Positions 1-7,029 of a DNA stretch of 20,132 nt are shown here, one piece after another; positions within the stretch are counted from its first letter, which is position 1; every line of letters starts with the position of its first letter. A model generated the notes under the pieces. It worked only from the letters and a program-made list of their open reading frames with translations. It was not told the origin of the DNA and did no database searches. Location: assembly GCA_021413535.1 (NCBI GenBank), contig JAIOQF010000281.1, positions 1 through 20,132 of the forward strand, given 5' to 3'. Origin of the DNA: Verrucomicrobiota bacterium. Its GTDB lineage: Bacteria; Verrucomicrobiota; Verrucomicrobiia; Verrucomicrobiales; Verrucomicrobiaceae. A program made the translations under genes and the position numbers.

Positions 1-279
1 GTCTTCCGCGCGTGCGGCATCGAGTCCCGTTTCAAAGTTGTCCAGGATGGGCAACAAAGCGCGCAAGACTTCTGCGTTGGCATAGGCGCGGGATTCCTGC
101 ATGTCGCGCGCGGTGCGCTTGCGGAAGTTGTCCAGTTCTGCGGCGGTGCGCAGGGAGATATCTTTCCATTTCTCAATTTCGGCCTGTGCCTCCGTCAACG
201 GATCGGTCAAGGGTGCGACTGGCTCATCCGTCACATCCGTGCTGCCGGGAATTGCATCGTCAAATTGGGTTTCGCTCAT
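1..279 (-). CDS. grpE: GrpE nucleotide exchange factor of DnaK (N-terminal part, runs off the left edge)
   Basis: Cytoplasmic co-chaperone that releases ADP from DnaK and acts as a dimer. The 93 codons visible on the minus strand begin with an acidic, poorly conserved N-terminal segment (about residues 1-35). Then comes the long helix typical of GrpE, with the signatures DNFRKR near residue 50 and LLPILDNFE near residue 78. The family is usually about 180-220 residues, so roughly half the gene lies outside the window. The ATG at 277-279 is the first start in an open frame containing the family signature; no clear Shine-Dalgarno sequence precedes it. It is the last gene of a run of minus-strand genes, 184 bp after the TPR lipoprotein, so it probably has its own promoter in 280-463. 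I looked there for a CIRCE-type inverted repeat and did not find one. Confidence 0.93.
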   Translation of the reverse strand, partial: MSETQFDDAIPGSTDVTDEPVAPLTDPLTEAQAEIEKWKDISLRTAAELDNFRKRTARDMQESRAYANAEVLRALLPILDNFETGLDAARAED

Positions 280-452
280 AGGCTTGGAAATAGGGGGGGT
301 TAATGTGGACGCGGAATTCCCTACTGGCAAGCGGCGCGGCCATTCTGGCGCGCGTTGTGTCGGTTGCACTCCGGGTTGGAATTTTAGGTCACCACCGGTT
401 TGATTGGCCAGAGATTCAAAATACCGCCTCCTTAAATGTAAGCTGAGTTTCG

Positions 453-474
453 TGCGCCTGCTATCAGGGGCGCA
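453..474 (-). terminator. Possible weak hairpin terminator at the end of the TPR lipoprotein gene
   Basis: On the minus strand the last codons, the TGA stop and the following bases form a hairpin: TGCGC, a two-base bulge, CTG, a four-base loop, then CAG and GCGCA. No T-run follows it, so it would be a weak or factor-dependent terminator at best. The rest of 280-463 shows no gene; it probably carries the grpE promoter, but I cannot point to boxes with confidence. Confidence 0.3.
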
Positions 475-1468
475 GATACTTTTTTTGGAATTCAATTTCA
501 ACATCCACTCCCTGTTTCAGCCACTCGATTTCGTCATTGCGCACACCTTCGTAGTAAGCTTTGCCCTTGGTGAGGCCACGCTTGAGCAGTTCCTCAAAAC
601 TGGTTGTCTTGAAATTCATTGTGGTTTTGCCGGCAGCCTCGAAAAACTTGCGCAGCCTCGTTTTCTCAGAAACATCAGGCGCCACTTGGGAAGCATGCAA
701 GTAGCTCAGTGCCGCCAATTGAGCAGCATTGCTTGTGATTTCTCCGGCTATGAGCACGTCGCCAAGAGCTTCCAGGAGCACTGGATTGTCGAAGTCTGCA
801 AACCACATCATGCCCATAAGGCCCCTTAATGCATCGCTTTGCTGTTTCGGAGTCAGCGTGAGGCCTGTCACCACTTGGGTCTGATTAAGACCGCGTTCAC
901 GCTTTGCGATGAATTCGGCGAAGCCATGAGGTTTTCCCATCGCGAAACCCCACGGATCTTGATCTTCGACAGTTTTCGGTGCTGATTTCCTTTGCTGGAG
1001 CCATTCGACAAGCCACAACTGGTATTTTTCTCGACCAAAATGGGCATTCGCGTTTATCACCAGAGCTTTGCGGATGAATTGCTGTGCTTTGTCGAGCTCG
1101 CCTGTGTAGATGTAAAAGGTTCCGAGGTTCGAAAGTGTTTCATATTGGCCCGGGAACAACAGCTCCTTCTTTTCCATCGTCGCAATGGCGGCTTTGTGAT
1201 CGCCGAGTTTGTGCTGGGAAACAGCGAGATCGTCAAAAGTCGCAGGTTGTCCTTTTTGTTCTGCGATCAGAGCCTCGCTGCGCAACAAGCGCCATGCGTG
1301 AAACTCTTTTGAATGTCTCGCGAATGATCCCGTGATGAGTTCTGCTATCTCTGGGAAACGGGCTCTCTCGGCTGCCAACGTGTCACTGTCCCAAATGCAT
1401 GCGACAAGAGCCGGTGAGAACAAGACGACGGCTGCAACTAGCGGCAGGAGTGTTTGCGGTTGGCGCAT
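464..1468 (-). CDS. TPR-containing lipoprotein of unknown function
   Basis: Encodes 334 residues. The N-terminus is a signal peptide (hydrophobic residues 7-23) ending in LVAC, a good lipobox, so Cys24 is the likely lipidated residue and the mature protein should be membrane-anchored in the envelope. A tetratricopeptide-like region follows: about residues 76-105 (LAVSQHKLGDHKAAIATMEK) and 108-140 (YETLSNLGTFYIYTGELDKA) are two helix-turn-helix TPR units. The C-terminal half has no motif I recognise. It starts 24 bp after the SpoIIE-type phosphatase on the same strand, so it is probably in that operon. TPR proteins usually serve as protein-binding scaffolds; a role as an envelope partner of the signalling pair is an inference. 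The start ATG lies immediately before the signal peptide. Confidence 0.8.
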   Translation of the reverse strand: MRQPQTLLPLVAAVVLFSPALVACIWDSDTLAAERARFPEIAELITGSFARHSKEFHAWRLLRSEALIAEQKGQPATFDDLAVSQHKLGDHKAAIATMEKKELLFPGQYETLSNLGTFYIYTGELDKAQQFIRKALVINANAHFGREKYQLWLVEWLQQRKSAPKTVEDQDPWGFAMGKPHGFAEFIAKRERGLNQTQVVTGLTLTPKQQSDALRGLMGMMWFADFDNPVLLEALGDVLIAGEITSNAAQLAALSYLHASQVAPDVSEKTRLRKFFEAAGKTTMNFKTTSFEELLKRGLTKGKAYYEGVRNDEIEWLKQGVDVEIEFQKKYLRP

Positions 1469-1492
1469 AAATGAAACCAGTAAAGCAGCACA

Positions 1493-2941
1493 TCATTTTC
1501 GCCGGATGGCGACCAGGGTGATGTCGTCGTTCTGTGGTTCTCCGGCCAGGAACTCGTTCACGGCTTTGCACAGGGTGTCGATGACGGCTTGCGCTCCTTG
1601 CGGGGCGGTTTGGGCGAGGATTTCGTTGATGCGTTCTTCGCCGAATAGCAGTTCTTTTTGATCACTGGCCTCGTTTACACCATCGGTATAGAGCAGCAGG
1701 ACGTCGCCGCTCTCGAGCGAGAGGGTGACATCGCGCGTGACGCGCTCGAAGACATCGCCTTTGTCGATGCCAATGGCCAGGCCGGACGATGTGACTTCTT
1801 CCACCTTGCCGGTGCGTTGACGCCAGATCAGCGGCGTGGTGTGACCGGCGCGCGCGAGGGTCAGACTGCTGCCATCTGAGGCGGCAACGAGATAGGCGGC
1901 GGTGATGAACATGTCCTCGCGAATGTCGGGAAACAAATTGCGGTTCACCGCGCCCAGCACGCTGGCGGGGCTGAGCAGGCCGCGAGCATGGGAGCGCAGG
2001 ACACTGCGGCACATGGCGGTGATGAGCGCGGCGGCGATGCCTTTGCCACAAACATCGGCGATCACGATGCCGACATGGGCAGTGCCGATGGGAAAAAAAT
2101 CGTAGTAATCTCCGGAGACGAGTCGGGCGGGGATGTTGCGGCCGATGATCTCCAGGCCCGGCGTGTCGGGAGATTGTTGCGGGAGAAGAATGCGCTGGAT
2201 TTCGCTGGCGTTGCGCAACTCGGCCTCGATGGAGTCTTTGGCGCTGGCTTCGTGGTGCGCCTGGGCGTTGCCGAGGGCGAAGCCGATCTGCTCTGCGAGC
2301 GAAGCGAACATCTCGAGCGCATGTTGGGAGAAAGGAGGTGCTTCCGGCGTGGCGGCGGCAAGGATGCCGAGGCTGCGCGAGCCATGGAGCAAGGGGGCGA
2401 TGACAGCGGCGATGTGCTGCTGGAAGGGATTGACTATGCCGTTGAACTTGGGATGAAGCCGGAGATCATCGACTTTCTGCGCGTGTTGGGTGGTGAATAC
2501 TTCGCCAAGAACACCTTCGTGTGCCGGGATGCTGTGCAAACGAAGAAAGCTGGCGAGGGTTCCCTCGTTGACTTGCGACTGGCTGATGATGCGCTCCGGC
2601 AGGGCGATGAGCGGCGGGCAGTCCCGAGTGCTGTGCCGGGGCACGAGCACCTGACGTTTTTCATCGAGCAGATACAGGACCGCACCGGCGGCTTCAACAG
2701 AGCGGGCCGCGCCTTCGGTCATGAGCCGGTGGAGATTGGGGTCTGATTGGTTTTGGAGAATCGCGTCGCCCAATCCCTGAAGCACTTCAAAAACGCGACG
2801 TCGTCGCGCCGCACGCTCCTTGTCTTCGTGGAGAAATTTTTCCAGCGCCGTGCGCGCTGTGCGGGCACGCTTCCAGACGAAAAAAAGTGCTCCTGCCATT
2901 CCCGGCAGAAGTATCGAGGCAACCATTGTCCAGCCTGTCAT
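1493..2941 (-). CDS. Membrane-anchored GAF plus SpoIIE/RsbU-type PP2C serine phosphatase
   Basis: Predicted to dephosphorylate a STAS-domain antagonist protein in a partner-switching cascade. From the ATG at 2941 the product is 482 residues: a short N-terminal membrane segment (about 6-24), a basic linker with a coiled-coil look (25-55), a GAF sensor domain (about 60-225) and a PP2C-like SpoIIE domain (about 245-480). Metal-binding signatures are visible: VSGDYYDFF (Asp278), IADVCGKG (Asp296), LLYTDGVNE (Asp420) and NDDITLV near 472. The EIQRILLP stretch just before the domain is typical of RsbU-like proteins. The frame stays open 13 codons upstream to a TTG at 2980, but the ATG at 2941 directly precedes the membrane segment; another ATG lies at 2926. 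It follows the STAS gene by 56 bp and precedes the TPR gene by 24 bp. The signal sensed by GAF is unknown. Confidence 0.92.
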   Translation of the reverse strand: MTGWTMVASILLPGMAGALFFVWKRARTARTALEKFLHEDKERAARRRRVFEVLQGLGDAILQNQSDPNLHRLMTEGAARSVEAAGAVLYLLDEKRQVLVPRHSTRDCPPLIALPERIISQSQVNEGTLASFLRLHSIPAHEGVLGEVFTTQHAQKVDDLRLHPKFNGIVNPFQQHIAAVIAPLLHGSRSLGILAAATPEAPPFSQHALEMFASLAEQIGFALGNAQAHHEASAKDSIEAELRNASEIQRILLPQQSPDTPGLEIIGRNIPARLVSGDYYDFFPIGTAHVGIVIADVCGKGIAAALITAMCRSVLRSHARGLLSPASVLGAVNRNLFPDIREDMFITAAYLVAASDGSSLTLARAGHTTPLIWRQRTGKVEEVTSSGLAIGIDKGDVFERVTRDVTLSLESGDVLLLYTDGVNEASDQKELLFGEERINEILAQTAPQGAQAVIDTLCKAVNEFLAGEPQNDDITLVAIRRK

Positions 2942-2997
2942 GCTGGCCGGGATGCTAGCGCAAGCGCGGGTGACACGCAAAGACTACCCGCAGGCAT

Positions 2998-3540
2998 TCA
3001 GCGGGCGGGTGATGCTGCTGGATTGAGGCGCAGCTCCTGCTCGAGAAATTCGATCACATCTCGGAAACGCACGGCGTTTTCCGCATTGGCCTGGGTGAGG
3101 GCTTCGTGAGCCGCCAGCACCTGGGCGGCTTGTTCCTCCTTGGGGCAGGGCGACATTCCATCAGCGCAAGTGTTGAGTTCGTTGCAGACCTGCTTGCGCT
3201 CGTTGCAAAATTTCGAGCCGTCATGATCCACATCGAGAATATGGTCGAGACCCAGGCTGGTGAGGAGTTGCTGGTTGCGGGAGTTGGCGTTGAGCACGCT
3301 GACTTCGCCGTTGCCGGATTCGCGGAGGTTCAGGGCGGCGCCGGTGAGGGTGCCAAGAAAAGTGCTGTCCATGATGGGGCAGCGTTCGAGATCGATAACG
3401 AAGTGGCGCTCGCCTTTTTCGATCATCGTCTGGAAGCAGCGTTTGACTTGCACGCTGTTCTGGAAAGAGCCCTTGCCATCCACGCGCATCCAAAAGAGCT
3501 GGCCGATCTGGCCGACAAGGATGGGTGCGGGTGTGGTCAT
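2998..3540 (-). CDS. STAS-domain anti-anti-sigma factor with cysteine-bearing C-terminal extension
   Basis: Encodes 180 residues. Residues about 5-105 form a STAS domain like SpoIIAA/RsbV; the phosphorylatable serine is in the motif MDSTFLG (Ser59), where the kinase normally phosphorylates and the PP2C phosphatase next door would dephosphorylate. The unusual part is residues 110-135, where four cysteines are spaced C-x6-C-x5-C-x6-C (Cys112, 119, 125, 132). A helical, Glu/Ala-rich tail follows (137-172). Classical antagonists end soon after the STAS fold at about 110-120 residues, so this extension is extra. It is the first gene of the likely three-gene operon and its promoter should lie between 3541 and the terminator at 3595. 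No anti-sigma kinase or sigma factor is visible in the window; the partner must be encoded elsewhere. Confidence 0.88.
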   Translation of the reverse strand: MTTPAPILVGQIGQLFWMRVDGKGSFQNSVQVKRCFQTMIEKGERHFVIDLERCPIMDSTFLGTLTGAALNLRESGNGEVSVLNANSRNQQLLTSLGLDHILDVDHDGSKFCNERKQVCNELNTCADGMSPCPKEEQAAQVLAAHEALTQANAENAVRFRDVIEFLEQELRLNPAASPAR

Positions 3541-3594
3541 GTCAAAATGGGGTTTATGATGGTATACGAAGCTGACTCAGTGGCGGACTGACAC

Positions 3595-3628
3595 AAAAAA
3601 GCGCGTGTATCTGGTCAGACACACGCGC
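3595..3628 (-). terminator. Rho-independent terminator of the lipoprotein gene
   Basis: Inverted repeat GCGCGTGT (3601-3608) and ACACGCGC (3621-3628) with a 12-base loop. Read on the minus strand it is followed directly by six T (3595-3600). It lies 12 bp past the stop codon of the lipoprotein gene, so it insulates that gene from the STAS operon. Confidence 0.85.
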
Positions 3629-3640
3629 ATTTGGATCGTT

Positions 3641-4141
3641 CTAATCCCAGAGGTAGGATTTTGCTTCTCCGAGGACTTCCTTGCCCCGGACGAGCGTGGC
3701 CCGCCAAGAGGTCACGCCACCTCCGGTGACATATTCTGCTCCATTCACTTCAAAGCTGGTTGTGTTGTCCCGATCCACTTTGGTCACTTCTTTCTCAATG
3801 ACTTTCTTGGTCATGCCGGTGTTTTGCTGGCGATATTCGAAGCGAACCTTCACCGGCTGGCTGCGATCTGTCACCTTCCACATCACCTCATAGTAGTAAC
3901 CATCACGGGCGAGACGCTCCTTGTTGGAAATCGCGCCATACATGTAGTAATCACGCTCGAATTTTACGGGCGGATCGATGCCGGGGATCACCTTCTCGTG
4001 GCTCAACAGGTGGAAATATTTCACTTTGACGATTTGACCGCCGGGACCGGGAGGATTGGTGCTGCTGCAGGAGGCCATGGCCAGGCCGAGGGCACCGACC
4101 GTGAAGGCGCGGCACAGAGTGGGCAGAAAGCGCAAAATCAT
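3641..4141 (-). CDS. Small lipoprotein of unknown function
   Basis: Encodes 166 residues that I do not recognise as a named family. The N-terminus has a basic start, a hydrophobic core (about 11-23) and Cys25 in the sequence MASC, a slightly atypical lipobox, followed by a Ser/Pro/Gly linker (SSTNPPGPGG). This indicates an envelope lipoprotein. The mature part is rich in beta-prone segments with several aromatic residues (YYMYG, GYYYEVMW) and many charged residues. It is monocistronic: a terminator follows at 3595-3628, and the 100 bp upstream is shared with the divergent MBL nuclease operon. Confidence 0.75.
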   Translation of the reverse strand: MILRFLPTLCRAFTVGALGLAMASCSSTNPPGPGGQIVKVKYFHLLSHEKVIPGIDPPVKFERDYYMYGAISNKERLARDGYYYEVMWKVTDRSQPVKVRFEYRQQNTGMTKKVIEKEVTKVDRDNTTSFEVNGAEYVTGGGVTSWRATLVRGKEVLGEAKSYLWD

Positions 4142-4241
4142 AAGCCCAGCAGGATAGGGAAGCGATGGCGTGCTGTCAACGACGCGAGATGAAAAAGCAT
4201 CGTCTTATCGAAATATGACCGAAAGTGGCTGACTGGTCGGA
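4142..4241. promoter_or_regulatory. Divergent intergenic region between the lipoprotein gene and the MBL-mobA-fdhD operon
   Basis: These 100 bp separate two divergent start codons, so promoters for both directions must lie here or slightly inside the genes. I see no convincing pair of -35 and -10 boxes and no clear operator palindrome. The assignment rests on gene orientation only. Confidence 0.45.
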
Positions 4242-5279
4242 ATGATGCAAGGTGTTGGTCTCATGGTGATAGATCCTCGAATGAATGCCGGTATCGACGT
4301 GCGCCATGCTCGCGGGTTGCAGATCCCGGAGGCGGGCATCTGGCTCGATCCACCCAGGCCCAAGCCGTGGGCGCTGGTTTCCCACGCGCACAGCGATCAT
4401 TTCGCACGACATGATTACACGATTTGTTCATCACCCACGATGGCTCTGATTCACGCGCGTTATGGTGAGCCTAAGAACGGAGAACTTCAACCGGTCGAAT
4501 TTGGACAATCGGTTAAAAAGGATAATTTTTCCATCCGGCTGCATCCCGCTGGACACATTCTCGGCTCCGCCATGATTCATCTGACACGTCATGCGGATGG
4601 TGCGACCCTGCTATATACCGGCGATTTCAAACTGCGGGACAGCCTGACCTGCGAACGAGCGGAGCCAGTGCGCGCGGACACGCTGGTGATGGAAACCACC
4701 TTCGGTCTGCCTCGCTTCAGATTTCCACCGCGCGACGAAGTAATTGCGGACGTGCATCGTTTTATATTTGAAACGCTTAATGCCGGAAAGGTGCCGGTGC
4801 TGCTGGGCTATTCGCTGGGCAAGGCTCAGGAAATTCTTGCGATGCTTGATGGCATCGGTGTGCCGATCATGGCTCATGAGAGCATCGTCAAAATGAGCGC
4901 GGTGTTTCGCCAGTTCGGTCGCGTGCTGCCAATGCATGATCTGCTGGATCCTGAACGCGCTGCGGGCCATGTCGTGGTCGCACCACCGCAAACGGCCAAG
5001 GCGCTGTGTGCAAAGATGCCGTGCCGCACCGCGTTGTTGAGCGGCTGGGCGCTGGAGAAAAGTGCCAAATACCGTTACGGTGTGGACGAGGCATTTCCGC
5101 TGAGCGATCACGCCGATCATGATGAGCTGCTGCAACTGATCGAACAAGTCCGTCCGCGTGTGGTTTACACGGTGCATGGATACACCACAGAATTCGCCGC
5201 GGATCTGCGCCGTCGTGTGATTGAGGCGTGGTCGCTAGTGGACAATGATCAGCTGGAGCTTCAATTGGAACGCGCATGA
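4242..5279 (+). CDS. Metallo-beta-lactamase-fold nuclease, mRNA 3'-end processing / ligase-associated exonuclease type
   Basis: Predicted zinc-dependent nucleic-acid hydrolase of the beta-CASP/CPSF-like group (COG1236). Visible motifs: HAHSDH (residues 48-53), HILGSA (105-110) and TGDFK (126-130) for metal binding; YSLGKAQE (190-197) from the beta-CASP-like insert; LSDHADH (287-293) and VHG (311-313) near the end. The length (345) fits the DNA-ligase-associated exonuclease family (about 330), whose members are often encoded beside an ATP-dependent ligase and a DEXH helicase. Neither is in the window, so this may be a solitary homologue. The ATG at 4242 is the first in frame; 4245, 4263 and 4281 are alternatives, since the family homology begins only near residue 20. 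Its last four bases are shared with the mobA start (ATGA), indicating translational coupling. The exact substrate is not known. Confidence 0.85.
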   Translation: MMQGVGLMVIDPRMNAGIDVRHARGLQIPEAGIWLDPPRPKPWALVSHAHSDHFARHDYTICSSPTMALIHARYGEPKNGELQPVEFGQSVKKDNFSIRLHPAGHILGSAMIHLTRHADGATLLYTGDFKLRDSLTCERAEPVRADTLVMETTFGLPRFRFPPRDEVIADVHRFIFETLNAGKVPVLLGYSLGKAQEILAMLDGIGVPIMAHESIVKMSAVFRQFGRVLPMHDLLDPERAAGHVVVAPPQTAKALCAKMPCRTALLSGWALEKSAKYRYGVDEAFPLSDHADHDELLQLIEQVRPRVVYTVHGYTTEFAADLRRRVIEAWSLVDNDQLELQLERA

Positions 5280-5905
5280 TCAAACACCGACTCGCCTTCG
5301 CCGCTGCCCTGCTTGCGGGTGGAAAATCATCGCGCATGGGTGCGGACAAGGCGCTGCTCGACTGGAATGGAGTTCCGTTGTGGAGGGCGCAGCTTGGTAA
5401 ACTTATCGAACTCAACCCGGACAGGTTGCTGCTTTCATGTCGCAAAGAGCAAAATTTGAAGAACGTGTTTGCCGAGTTCGTTTTCGATCCGTCTGAGAAC
5501 CCCGGACCGCTGGGCGCAATCGAGCGGTGTCTGGAGATGGCGCAGCTTCCGCTGCTGGTGCTGGCGGTGGACATGCCGGCGATGACTGTGGATTTTTTGA
5601 GTTCGATGATTGATCAATGCGGAGATGCCGCAACCGGTCTGGTGTGCGTCCAGGCTTCCGGTCACGGAGTGCACGGACCACTATTTGAGCCGCTCTGTGC
5701 GGTGTATCCACCGGGCGCGCTGGCATTGCTGCGGGAGGCTTCGCAGAAAAAAAATTACCGGATGCAGGATGCGGTTGCGGCGTTGGTGGCAGACGGGTTG
5801 ATGCAAGTGCGCCAGTTGCAAGCCGATGAACTTCCGCTTTTCTTCAACGCCAACACGCCGGAAGAATACGCATGGACGAAACCTGCGCCGCCCGCATCGA
5901 ACTGA
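5276..5905 (+). CDS. mobA: Molybdenum cofactor guanylyltransferase MobA
   Basis: Cytoplasmic enzyme that transfers GMP from GTP to molybdopterin-Mo to give the MGD cofactor of formate dehydrogenases and DMSO-reductase-type enzymes. Encodes 209 residues, close to the usual 190-210. Visible motifs: the nucleotide-binding loop LLAGGKSSRMG (12-22) with the following Lys25; DPSENPGPLGAI (71-82); LAVDMP with metal-binding Asp99; and FFNANTPEEY (189-198) near the end. The start overlaps the preceding stop (ATGA) and its own end overlaps fdhD by 34 bp. The partnership with fdhD suggests the target is a formate dehydrogenase encoded elsewhere. Confidence 0.93.
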   Translation: MIKHRLAFAAALLAGGKSSRMGADKALLDWNGVPLWRAQLGKLIELNPDRLLLSCRKEQNLKNVFAEFVFDPSENPGPLGAIERCLEMAQLPLLVLAVDMPAMTVDFLSSMIDQCGDAATGLVCVQASGHGVHGPLFEPLCAVYPPGALALLREASQKKNYRMQDAVAALVADGLMQVRQLQADELPLFFNANTPEEYAWTKPAPPASN

Positions 5906-6684
5906 CGCGCCTTGATCACGGCGTGCCATCGCGCGCCGATGATTTTGTGGCCCGCGAGGAGCCGCTGGAAATCCGCGTCGAAGGACGCAGCATCGCCGTG
6001 GTCATGCGCACGCCGGGGCATGATGAGGAGCTGGTCGCCGGTTTTCTCCTCACGGAAGGCGTGGTCAAATCAGCGGCGGATATTTTTGAGATTTCACTTT
6101 GTCCAACCGTGACTGAAGGCGGGAACGTCATTGATGTTCTGCTCACCAGTGGCGTGAAGGTGAACTGGGATTCACTTACGCGGCACGTTTTCGCCAGCAG
6201 CAGTTGCGGGGTGTGCGGGAAGGCGACGCTGGACTCCGTGTTCGCCAACTTTCCGCCGGTGACTTCATCGCTCAAGATCTCCACTGCGTTGATGCAAATG
6301 CTGCCGGATAAACTTCGCGCAGCTCAGGAGACTTTCGCGCAGACCGGCGGACTGCATGCCAGCGCGATCTTTGACCGCGATGGAAAGCTGGTGGTGCTGC
6401 GCGAGGACGTGGGCCGGCACAATGCGCTGGACAAGGCGCTCGGCTACGCCTTGCGAGAAGGATTGCTGCCCTTGGAAAATCATATTCTCATGCTGAGCGG
6501 CCGGGTGTCATTCGAGCTGATGCAGAAAGCGCTCGCTGGTGGCATCCCCGTCGTGGCCGCGATCTCCGCTCCCAGCAGTCTGGCGGTGGATTTCGCGAAG
6601 GGCAGCGGGCAGACGCTGGTGGGCTTTTTGCGTGGTGAGACGATGAATGTTTATGCCGGGGTGGAGAGGATCGTGGCTCGGTAG
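5872..6684 (+). CDS. fdhD: FdhD, sulfur carrier for formate dehydrogenase maturation
   Basis: FdhD takes sulfur from the IscS cysteine desulfurase and delivers it to the molybdenum centre of formate dehydrogenase. Encodes 270 residues. The N-terminal half has TPGHDEELVAGFLLTEG (47-63) and the sulfur-relay motif SSCGVCGK with Cys112 and Cys115. The C-terminal half has the conserved DVGRHNALDKALG and LSGRVSFELMQKA segments and GETMNVYAG near the end. Its ATG sits inside the 3' end of mobA and is preceded by GGAAG at 5860-5864 with seven bases of spacing, a good internal ribosome binding site. The TAG stop at 6682-6684 is part of the GTAG head of a REP-like palindrome, so the gene end and the repeat are fused. 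Confidence 0.95.
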   Translation: MDETCAARIELTRLDHGVPSRADDFVAREEPLEIRVEGRSIAVVMRTPGHDEELVAGFLLTEGVVKSAADIFEISLCPTVTEGGNVIDVLLTSGVKVNWDSLTRHVFASSSCGVCGKATLDSVFANFPPVTSSLKISTALMQMLPDKLRAAQETFAQTGGLHASAIFDRDGKLVVLREDVGRHNALDKALGYALREGLLPLENHILMLSGRVSFELMQKALAGGIPVVAAISAPSSLAVDFAKGSGQTLVGFLRGETMNVYAGVERIVAR

Positions 6685-6704
6685 CTGACGACGTGAGGAG
6701 ACAC
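6681..6704 (+). repeat. Solitary GTAG-headed REP-like palindrome
   Basis: Begins with GTAG (6681-6684), whose TAG is the stop codon of fdhD. A partly mismatched hairpin follows with a GTGA loop: TG-a-C-ga-C on one side and G-ga-G-a-CA on the other. It shares GTAG at the same spacing and the 12-base core CGACGTGAGGAG with both arms of the inverted pair at 13914-14001, so these are copies of one family. No inverted partner is visible within the following 120 bp. Confidence 0.65.
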
Positions 6705-6807
6705 TGAAATGGCTATTCACCGTTTGCCACTTCTGGTCCGGGTGCGCGATATTGAATTTTAATGAACAGATAGCCATCGGATTCCTCGAAGCAGCGTAAT
6801 ATCTATC

Positions 6808-7029
6808 ATGCAACTCATCTCATCCCTCTGCGGTGTCTTCGCCGCGATCTTCATGCTCCTGGGCCTGATCCCTCTGCTGGGCTGGGTCAACTGGCTCGTG
6901 CTGCCGCTCTGCGTCCTTGGCGTGATCCTCGGCGCGTTCGGCAAAGAGCGCCGCCCCGGACTAGTCATCAACCTGGTCGTCGGTGCCGTGGCCGCGCTGC
7001 GGCTCTTCCTCGGCGGCGGTCTGGTGTGA
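6808..7029 (+). CDS. Small two- or three-helix membrane protein of unknown function
   Basis: Encodes 73 residues with hydrophobic segments at about 5-25, 27-45 and 52-70. Gly-rich turns lie between them (LLGWVNW), and a short basic stretch GKERRPG sits near residue 47. I recognise the general type, small conserved membrane proteins with a W-N-W turn, but know no function. The 123 bp upstream contain TTGCCA (6724-6729) and GATATT (6748-6753) spaced by 18 bases, a possible but weak promoter. The stop TGA ends at 7029 and the convergent HAD gene's stop begins at 7030, with no spacer. Confidence 0.7.
   Translation: MQLISSLCGVFAAIFMLLGLIPLLGWVNWLVLPLCVLGVILGAFGKERRPGLVINLVVGAVAALRLFLGGGLV

Noticed and set aside
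280..463. Possible CIRCE or heat-shock operator before grpE
   Set aside because: One half-site-like GCACTC is present but there is no inverted partner at the expected spacing.
1988..2746. A 252-codon + strand frame inside the SpoIIE phosphatase gene
   Set aside because: Antisense to the GAF and PP2C motifs and without recognisable domains.
6709..6777. Inverted repeat ATGGCTAT / ATAGCCAT before the small membrane protein
   Set aside because: Only eight bases with a loop of more than 50; could be chance.
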